DNA of 64,000 nt from positions 309,541,738 through 309,605,737 of the forward strand of contig NC_133537.1 of the NCBI RefSeq assembly GCF_048544455.1, written 5' to 3'. Position numbers and translations under genes: made by a program. Of the stretch, positions 56,213-64,000 are shown piece after piece; the stretch's first letter is position 1; each line of letters starts with the position of its first letter. The notes under the pieces were generated by a model. It was not told the DNA's origin, ran no database searches, and was given only the letters and a program-made list of their open reading frames with translations. The DNA comes from Silene latifolia. Lineage: Eukaryota; Streptophyta; Magnoliopsida; Caryophyllales; Caryophyllaceae.

Positions 56213-57645
56213 TTTGCTTGTCCCTAAGCAAAGCAATCACACCATACAAAAGACAAAGATACAAATGGTGAATGAAAACTCAGAGCAAATGTCAAAGCAC
56301 ATACAAATCCCAAGCTATCCATATCTATAACAAAGTAATGACCAAAAATTGTGCCAATAAAACAAATTCAAAGGCACGGATAATAGAATAACGCAGCTCA
56401 ACTCAAGATGTGACATGATACCGAGACTCAGCCAAATACTTTTCAATCTTGTTAGACAAATTAGTTGGATTCTCGCGGGTTCACTCATGCACTCATAAGG
56501 GGTGAGATATATGTAAGATAAAAAGAATTAAGACACTCACTCAACTTATGAAACATGCATGCAATCTAATGTGATAGAAATTTCTCCAACTAGTACGCAT
56601 TCACAATAAAGACAATAGGGTGGCAAATGGGCAAGGGTATAGAAGTGGTTTGTGCCGAAACACGTATGGATATGTGAGGCTAAGACGGTAGTCGCAACGC
56701 TAAACCAATAACCAATTCTAATAAAAAAAAATATAATCATCCCAACTAGAGAAATCATCTCAACTTTGACAACATATGAGAGAATATGAAGGACTCTCCA
56801 AAAATGCATTAGACTATAGTAAATACCACTTATGATCTCCTAACAAAACTGAATGAGGCAATTCCTTTTTTTTTTTTCTCTTCTCTTTTTTTCGGAATTT
56901 TCGTTTTTTTTTTCTTTGCTTCATAATTCTCTTCTTTTTCCAACATAGGAGATCAACACAATTGCTAACAAAATTAAAGCTACAACCCACATGACATAAA
57001 AGTCCCAATCCTAACCAAAGTAGCTAAAATAACATGAGACTCAAGCAACTGCGACTATCCCGAAAAGGTAGGCAAATTCTAGATTATAGTTATGAAATAG
57101 GATATGAAATGGCTACAAGGTTCAAACGGGCTAACAAAACAAGGTAATGTATGGCTTATTTGAACGGTAAGAACCGCCTTTCCTCATGAAATAAGATATG
57201 AATGCGCAAAAAGCTAAGAAATGTACATGGATAACTTAAGTGGGATTCAAATGCAAAGACAAAGCAAATTATCATCATTGCTAAACAATTCACCAAGACT
57301 CGACCTAAAATAAATAAAAACATGTTTTTGTATTTTATAAATGTTTTAATTTTTATGGATTTTTTTGATTTTAAACACACAACATAAATAAAACACACAA
57401 CGGAAAGTAAATCACACAACATAAATAAATACTCTCCTCATACCTAAATGTCACAGTGTCCTCATTGTGACGCCTACAACATAACAATCACACAAAAATC
57501 CAGCAACCTAAAAGACACTACTAACAAAGGAAAGAGGGAAACAAGAAATACAATAAAATAAATACAAGGAAAGACAGTACCAGCTGTGTAGCAAAAGCTC
57601 CCCCAAACCAGCTGGAAAGTGAGGGATGTAGTGACCAGCTGTCAC
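56213..57645 (-). other. 3' untranslated region of the minus-strand Athila-type element
   Basis: No conserved domain was seen. A tract of purines on the element sense strand lies at 56865-56939. Confidence 0.65.
56865..56939 (-). repeat. Purine-rich tract in Athila 3' region
   Basis: On the plus strand this is T/C rich (TTTTTTTTTTTCTCTTCTCT and similar). It corresponds in position and strand to the tract at 32686-32766. Confidence 0.82.
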
Positions 57646-57649
57646 TACT

Positions 57650-58454
57650 GCGCTCTGCCATCATCATCATCATTGCCACCATGGATGGCCTAATCAAACC
57701 CATCAATCTCCGCGAACATAACATCCAACTCAGGATCAGGAGCACGGCCACCACGACCTCTAGCACGGTTACCTCATCGATCACGGCCTCTAGCACGACC
57801 ACCTCTAGGAACAACTACTGCAGCAGAAGAAGAAGCTGCAAACTGGCCAAATGGCCCTCTCTGAGAAAGAGGGACACCAACATCCTCAGGAAACACACTG
57901 GTAGGCTGGTGAGGCCGAATATGAGTGTAGAATGGTCGACCCAGAGCACCATAATCCCTACTAAACTGCCCATACTGCGCAGGAGTAACACTATAAAGAT
58001 GAAAAACACGACTGTCATCACCAGGTGTAATGTAAAAGCTCGGAGTGGTACCTGTATACTGACCTTCTCCAGAAAGAGTGATAGCATCCATCCGCTCCCA
58101 TAACCGCCTCTGTGTCAAGGCGGTGTTATTCCCCTCGTGAACCCTCACTTCCTTCTCAACAGCTGGATCGAAATGGTAACCATAGTGGGAAGTAGAGGCA
58201 ACAGAAGAAGCAGAAGGCTGAGGCTGGTAAGAACCAGGTAAGTGGGTAGGAGGTCTACGACGCTGTCTACGGCGCCCTCCAGTGGTAGCTGTAGTGCTAG
58301 AACCAGGTAGAGTGACCAAGAGCTCATCCGGAATTAAATAGGTAATGGGTGCAGGTCTCTCCTCAGACTCATTCTCTTCTAGAGGTGAGATAGCTGGCAA
58401 TTGAGGGTTAGGCAATAACATGTAAAAGTGATCCCTCACCTTCCAGTAAATCAA
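57650..58454 (-). pseudogene. Unassigned open frame downstream of RNase H in Athila-type element
   Basis: 226 codons are open from 58454 to 57774, beginning in text that follows the break in pol. The protein is Pro/Ser/Thr rich with a basic RRRQRRR segment, tyrosine-rich middle and an RG-rich end (PRGGRARGRD). A TGA at 57774-57776 is followed in the same frame by more RG-rich sequence (ARGRGGRAPDPELDVMF) and another stop near 57690. I do not recognise it; some Athila elements carry an extra open frame after pol. It could be a capsid-like accessory protein or a remnant. Confidence 0.5.
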
Positions 58455-59870
58455 ATTTCTAAATCAAATTCTTGCAATAATAAAATCCATCTAATAAGTC
58501 GTGGTTTAGCTTCTTGTTTAGTTAAAAGATACTTTAGTGCCGAATAGTCAGTATGAACAATAACTTTATAACTAACAAGATAAGCTCTAAATTTGTCTAA
58601 AGCATAGACAACTGCAAGAAGCTCCTTCTTCGTAGTAGCATAGTTGATCTGCGCATCATCAAGAGTCTTACTTGCATAGTAAATAGCATGCAACACCTTA
58701 TCTTTTCTTTGCCCCAAAACAGCTCCAACTGCATAGTCACTAACATCACACATAATCTCAAAAGGTAGGCTCCAATCCGGAGATCGGATTATAGGAGCTG
58801 AGATAAGAGCTTGTTTAATCCTGTCAAAAGACTTAACAAACTCATCAGTAAACACAAAAGGTGTATCTTTATGAAGCAGTTGGGTTAGAGGTTGAGCAAT
58901 TTTTGAAAAATCCTTAATAAAGCGATGATAGAACCCTGCATGACCAAGAAAACTACGTACACTCTTAACATTAACCGGGTACGGGAGTTGCTCAATTACC
59001 TCAACCTTAGCTTTATCCACTTGGATACCTTTACCTTTTACCAAATGACCAAGTACCACCCCTTCAGTAACCATGAAGTGGCACTTCTCCCAGTTGAGCA
59101 TAAGATGGCTCTCCTCACAGCGCTGCAGAACCTTAGTCAAGTTTCTCAAACAAACATCAAAGTCAGTACCATAAACACTGAAATCATCCATAAAGACTTC
59201 CATAATAGACTCTATGTAATCAGAAAATATGGCCATCATACAACGCTGAAAAGTAGCTGGGGCATTACATAAACCAAAAGGCATCCTCCTATAAGCAAAT
59301 ACACCATATGGACATGTGAAAGTAGTCTTTTCCTGATCGTCAGGATGAATGGGTATCTGAAAGAAACCGGAGTAGTCATCTAGGTATCAGAAATAACTAT
59401 GACATGCTAGTCTCTCTAACATCTGATCAATATAAGGAAGTGGGAAGTGGTCTTTCTTAGTAGCTGTGTTCAACTTTCTATAATCAATACACATCCTCCA
59501 ACCTGTAACAAGTCTAGTAGCAATTAATTCATTCTTATCATTCTCTACTACTGTAGTACCTCCCTTCTTAGGTACAACTTGGACAGGACTGACCCACTTA
59601 GAATCAGATATAGAGAAAATAATGCCAGCATCAAATAATTTTTGTACCTCTTTCCTTACCATCTCCTGCATTGGAGGATTTAGTCGTCTCTGACCCTGTG
59701 CACTAGGCTTGTGGCCTTCTTCCAAGTGAATACGATACATATAAAAGTCAGGACTAATACCTTGTAAATCATCAACGCTATACCCAATGACCTTTTTATG
59801 AGTTTTCAAAACAGTCAACAAGGCAGAAAGTTGGCCTTCAGTTAGGCTAGCATTGACAATTACTGGGTTC
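58451..59870 (-). pseudogene. pol: RT and RNase H of the minus-strand Athila-type element
   Basis: RT shows [39 protein letters not shown] and the catalytic [10 protein letters not shown] near 59190. RNase H shows [27 protein letters not shown] and [10 protein letters not shown], ending LLQEFDLEI at 58454. A stop at about 59387-59389 breaks RT between its second and third blocks. Immediately after RNase H the text changes to unrelated sequence, so integrase is deleted and the element cannot insert on its own. Confidence 0.88.
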
Positions 59871-60920
59871 ATTTTACAGTCATCCAAAAACTCATACTTA
59901 AGATGAGAGAGAAGGGGTTTAAGTTCAAGTTTCTTTACCTCGGTAACCTTAGATGGGCTACCTAAGTTGTATACCTTTTGCTGTGGGCATTCCTCTCCAG
60001 TTAGCAACTTCTCAATCTCATCAACTTCTTGACTCCATGAACCCGTCTCAGCAGCTGAATCAGAAACAAGGGCAATCTCCAGAGGATCCCTGTTTAAACA
60101 CATAGCAAGACACTCATTAATAGTAAAATCAACTATATCAATACTATGACAAGTTTCTTCTATCATGGGATGTTTCAAAGATTTTTCTAAGTTGAAAACA
60201 AAAGTATCACCCCCCACAGCTAAAGTCAGTCTCCCTCTCCTAACATCTATAACCGCCCCGGCTGTGTGAAGGAATGGTCTACCCAAGATGATAGGAATTT
60301 GGTTGTCTTCCTGCCATATCTAAGACAACAAAATCAACGAGAATGAAGAATTTCCCAACTCAAACGGGAACATCCTCCAAGACACCCAATGGGTGCTTAA
60401 TAGATCGATCAACCATCTGCAAAGTCATATTAGTAACAGTCATTTGACCCATATTTAATTTCTTACAAAAGGAATAAGGCATGACACTAACGCTAGCTTC
60501 TAAATCACAAAGAGCTTTACTAATAGCAAGATGACCGATATGACAAGGAATAGAAAAACTCCCTGGATCCTTAAGCTTAGGTGGTGAATTAGCTTGCAAC
60601 ACGGCGCTGCACTTTTGAGTAAAGGCAACGGTCTCCACTTCATCAAAGGACCTCTTCCTTGTCAATATTTCTTTCATAAACTTCGCATAAGCCGGCACTT
60701 GAGTGATCAACTCAGTAAAAGGAACACTTACCTGCAATTTCTTCACTACCTCCATAAACCTTCCAAACTGCTTGTCCAGCTTAGACTTTTGTTGACGATG
60801 CAGAAAAGGTAGTACAATAGTAATCGGCTCGGCTTCCTTTGCTTTAGAATCCATTTTTGAAACACCTTCATCGGCCAGTGAGGTGCCTCGATCGAGCCTT
60901 GATGTCACTCGATCGAGCAC
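59871..60920 (-). pseudogene. Aspartic protease region of the minus-strand Athila-type element
   Basis: The block LCDLEASVSVMPYSF (about 60470-60515) stands where Athila proteases have DLGAS, so the glycine after the catalytic Asp-Leu is replaced by Glu. MVDRSIKHPLGVLEDVPV follows, and after a frame change near 60290-60360 the conserved GRPFLHTAGAVIDV. Frame change and active-site substitution both argue against activity. Confidence 0.83.
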
Positions 60921-60960
60921 TAAAGTTCCTCGATCGAGCCTGATGCTACTCGATCGAGGA
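60885..60960. repeat. CTCGATCGAG palindrome cluster at gag-protease junction
   Basis: Four CTCGATCGAG copies lie within coding sequence, read as repeated LDR(G/V)TS peptides at the start of the protease frame. This is the homologous position to 29785-29889 in the other Athila-type element, which uses a different motif. Confidence 0.92.
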
Positions 60961-62696
60961 ACCTTGGCAGATCCGTCTTTTTTGCTTTTCTCGCTTTTAT
61001 TCTCATCTCGTGTTTCAGTTTCGTCAACTTATTTTTCATCGTCACTTAGCTCCAAATTACCCAATCCCTTAGGATGCATATAGGGTATCTCATCTTCATT
61101 AGTGGGCAATTCTTCTTCATTAATTGGCAATTTCGGATTTTGATATGTGGTACCGCTCTTCAATTGAATGACATTAGCTTGCTCATGAGCTTGCTTACCT
61201 TGGGGAGGAAGATTTCCGGGCTATTTTGAAGAATTATGAACCGCCATCTGAGCTACTTGGGTATCCAACATCTTATTATGGGCAATCAGCTCAGAAGTTT
61301 GAGCCGTCTGCTTTTGTTGCATTGACAAAATTTGTTGCAAGAGATTTCTCAACTCTGCCATCTCATTATTTGGAGCTTGTTGAGAAGTTTGTTGAGGAGG
61401 TTGTTAATATTGATTATTAAACTGCTGACCTCCTTGATTTTGCCTTTGGTATCCTCCTTGTGGTTGATTACCACGGTTTTGAGGAATAGTATATAAATTT
61501 TTCTGTGGTTGCTGCGGCTGTGGATTTTGCACATTCTGACTAGACCATTGAAGGAAAGGATGCTCCTTCGTTCTTTCATTGAAAAATTAGATAAAGGTGT
61601 ACCTTGCCTGAAAGACTGATAGGCATTAACCTGCTCCAATGTGCTCAAACACTCAGCTGCATTATGACCATCTAAACCACATCTAGCACAAGACTCCTCC
61701 TGTTGACTCATAGCATGGACTACCTCCTTATTACCCAAAGATTGGGTAGTCTTAATCTCAACGATTTGGGCAGAAAGAGCCTCTAACTGCGCCGCAATAC
61801 CGCTATCTCTACCATTCCCACGTGTACTTACCCTAGGAATTCCATACTTAGCAGTATGGGTAGAAATTTGATCAATCAACTTCCACGCGCCATCAGAAGT
61901 AGTGTTGTCCTGAAACCTCCCATTAGCTGAAGAATCTAGCAAAGCACGATGATCATCATACAATCCATTATAAAATAGGTTGCAAAGAAACCACTTTTCA
62001 AAACCATGATGGGGAACCGAACGCACTAATCTTTTAAAGCGAACCCATGCTTCATTCAAATCTTCAGTAGCTGTTTGTTTGAAGCTGGTAATCTGATTTC
62101 TCAATGCATTAGTCTTCTGTGGTGGAAAGTACCTCTTGTAGAAAGCAAGAGCTAGAGTATTCCAGTCAGTAACTCCTTGATCCTCCATATCCAAATCTCG
62201 CAGCCACTTCACAGCACCATCTTTTAGAGAAAAAGGAAAGAGCACCTGCTTCACATGTTCTTGTGTTACCCCAGCAGTTAAAGGGAGGAACAACAATAAG
62301 TGACGAATTTCTCTATATGTTTAGCAGAGTCTTCATTATCTAACTCTCCAAATTAGTTTCGTTCCACCAAATTGATGTAAGATGGACGAATTTCAAAAGA
62401 TCCATCATCTGTGGTAGGGAGCTTGAATCTTTTCGGGATGGAAGTCAAATTAGCGGTTCGGAATGACTTGCTAAAGTAGGCATGATGGTAATCTTAGGAA
62501 CTGGAATATCAAGATCAGAAGTAGTGTCCTCTTCAAAGAACTGATTTTCTGAAGTAGTACAATGCTCCGTCTGGACGTCAAGTATACTCAAGACTTCTAC
62601 TTGACCCACTTCTTTCTGAAACTTTCGTCTGTAGCGAAAAGTCTTCTCTGACTTGGGATCTATTGGAAGAATTTCGGACCTAGTTGACCTGCGCAT
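60961..62696 (-). pseudogene. gag: Athila-type gag, broken by stops and frameshifts
   Basis: The start MRRSTRSEILPID at 62696 matches the start of the other Athila gag in the window. The first part ends at 62445; the core resumes by 62296 with LFPFSLKDGAVKWLRDL, LALAFYKRYFPPQKTNAL and NEAWVRFKRLVRSVPHHGF, and has the CCHC knuckle CARCGLDGHNAAEC near 61660-61700. A frame change near 61560-61600 scrambles the Gln-rich C-terminal part. It would form the particle coat. Confidence 0.84.
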
Positions 62697-62796
62697 ACAC
62701 GAAACTAACAAGAAAAGTGTGAGAACGGTCTCAAGGAACTGGGTTCCCTGAGACAAAAAGACAAAATAAACAAAAACAAACAAGAAAATTGTTGCC

Positions 62797-62814
62797 TCCC
62801 CGGCAAAGGCGCCA
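62797..62814 (-). other. Primer binding site TGGCGCCTTTGCCGGGGA (tRNA-Asp type)
   Basis: The minus-strand site lies four bases after the 5' LTR; it differs in one base from the site of the other Athila-type element. Confidence 0.92.
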
Positions 62815-62818
62815 AATT

Positions 62819-63999
62819 TGATAAGGCTAAAGTCGTATCACCTAAATCAAAGTAATCCTACCTCAGTACTAACAAAATAGCTAGTGGCAAGAAAGGTATC
62901 GAATCCACAAGGAGGCGGTAATATTCAGTTCATTAATATTTAAAGTGTCTTAAAGTAACAATTTATTGGGGGTTTTGTTTGTTTATTGTCTAACAACTAA
63001 TAGCAAGTGAATTAAAAGATGATTAACAATAATATTAAAGAGTCTAGGATTTCGGTTCACTAGGTCAATTATATGAGGTGTATCTCAATCAATTGTTAGG
63101 TCAATCAAACTATCTAAGGTCACAAGATTGATTAATTCTATTATGTCCTTTAGATTAAGTCTAACATACAATCGCTAATATTAAACACAATATGTCTGAT
63201 TATCGCAGCCTATATTAATTCTAACCCTGTCGGTGAAAGCATTAATTCGCTACACTAATTATAGACTCAGGCCTTAAATCATATAATTACAAGAAGAACA
63301 ATAATCAAATGATAGTTTAAACGATATTACTAACAATCAATTGATAATCCCCTTTTCTAATCAACCTAGATCCCCTTCATCCTAGATGAATGATTTAGCA
63401 ACTCATAGTGAATTGAATCTCAACAATAAAAAATGTATGAAAACATGATTGAAGACATAAAACAATAATAATGAATTAAAAGCATAAACTTGAACAATAA
63501 ATTATGAATAACGATTAATACCTTAATGATTAATGAGGAAAGATTAAAGATCCAAAGTATGAAAGCTTAGAGTATTTCAGCCATACGAAAAAGTAATAAA
63601 AGCGTAAAAACATAAACCCTACGAGTTTAGAATATATATTACAAACAAGACATATTTTAGGAAAATACGGAAATAAACTCATCAGAGAGGATCCTCGATC
63701 GAGCCTCAACATACTCGATCGAGGACCAGTTGCTCGATCGAGCCCTCCATTACTCGATCGAGGAACCAGGTCTTCAGCTTGATTTCGTCTTTAACTTTTT
63801 TTCTTATCTTCAAGTCTCCTCGTTTCTCGTGCCATGCCCCGTGTATTCCGCTATGCCGTATCCGCAATGCTCATCTTTACTTGATTCACCTCATAAGCAC
63901 TATTATCGAAATTTCACTAATAAAGGCATATAAATGATATAATAGGCACAGAAAACGGTATCAAAACAACATGAAAGGAGTTATAAAAGTGATACATCA
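62819..63999 (-). repeat. 5' LTR of the minus-strand Athila-type element
   Basis: 1181 bp, starting TGATGTATCAC at 63999 and ending CCTTATCA at 62819 on the minus strand. It ends one base before the window edge. Confidence 0.92.
63692..63764. repeat. CTCGATCGAG palindrome cluster in 5' LTR (four copies)
   Basis: The same four palindromes as in the 3' LTR are all conserved here, with only three single-base differences in the spacers. Confidence 0.92.
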
Positions 64000-64000
64000 T

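Larger units (their letters stand above)
53649..63999 (-). mobile_element. Athila-type gypsy element without integrase, complete ends
   Basis: On the minus strand the 5' LTR (62819-63999), tRNA-Asp-type primer site, gag, protease, RT, RNase H, an unassigned open frame, a 3' region, polypurine tract and 3' LTR (53649-56193) follow in order. Integrase is missing between RNase H and the open frame. The 3' LTR is longer because of a 1320-bp solo LTR. The left flank is TTAAC (53644-53648) and the single base after 63999 is T, consistent with a target duplication that is cut off by the window end. Confidence 0.92.

Overview
This window is plant nuclear DNA. It has one recognisable host gene, a FAR1/FHY3-type transcription factor on the minus strand at about 42967-46688, set among dense, nested transposable elements. 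The element types (Tat/Retand-like, Tekay/Del-like and Athila-like Ty3/gypsy, Ty1/copia, TRIM, L1 LINE, Helitron ends, MULE-type MITEs) and the FAR1 gene point to a flowering plant, probably a dicot. Caryophyllales is a guess only. There is no bacterial, organellar or rDNA signal, and no CRISPR array or convincing tRNA gene.

Layout. 1-9602: minus-strand Tat/Retand-type gypsy element, cut by the left window edge, with 5' LTR, PBS, gag, protease, RT, two RNase H domains and integrase in one frame broken only by four stop codons. 9603-9765: tRNA-derived SINE-like remnant. 11707-17391: 5' part of a minus-strand Tekay/Del-type gypsy element that ends abruptly at the start of integrase. 17392-19353: older LTR-like remnant with a 52-bp minisatellite. 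19500-24435: AT-rich DNA with a Helitron-type terminus and a 39-bp tandem repeat. 24436-37914: complete Ty1/copia element (240-bp LTRs, TSD TCAAT), split inside integrase by a complete Athila-type derivative at 26608-35021 (1494-bp LTRs, TSD ACTAT) that carries gag and protease but no RT, RNase H or integrase.

38000-42966 holds a Helitron-type terminus, two related MITEs with 9-bp TSDs and a roughly 1.1-kb inverted-repeat element. The FAR1-like gene follows. Besides the large first exon I could trace six small downstream exons to a stop at 42967, giving 839 codons, and a candidate upstream exon at 46597-46688. 47927-53277 holds another Helitron-type terminus, an inverted-repeat element carrying Hsp70-like coding fragments, a 5'-truncated L1 LINE, a hAT-like MITE, and a TIR element with a complete 488-bp TRIM (TSD GTTAG) inside it. 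53649-63999 is a complete minus-strand Athila-type element without integrase; its 3' LTR contains a 1320-bp solo LTR (TSD CAAGT).

The most unusual pattern is a set of short palindromic motif clusters carried by at least four different LTR elements, each with its own motif: TCGATCGA-, CTCGATCGAG-, TACTCGGYCGAGTA- and GGCGCAGC/GCTGCGTC-type. They sit in LTRs, in the 5' leader, in the 3' untranslated region and between gag and protease. Two Athila-type elements carry them at the same gag-protease position but with different sequence, and the two LTRs of one element differ mainly at these sites. Coordinates and domain calls come from reading the sequence by eye; no database search was possible.
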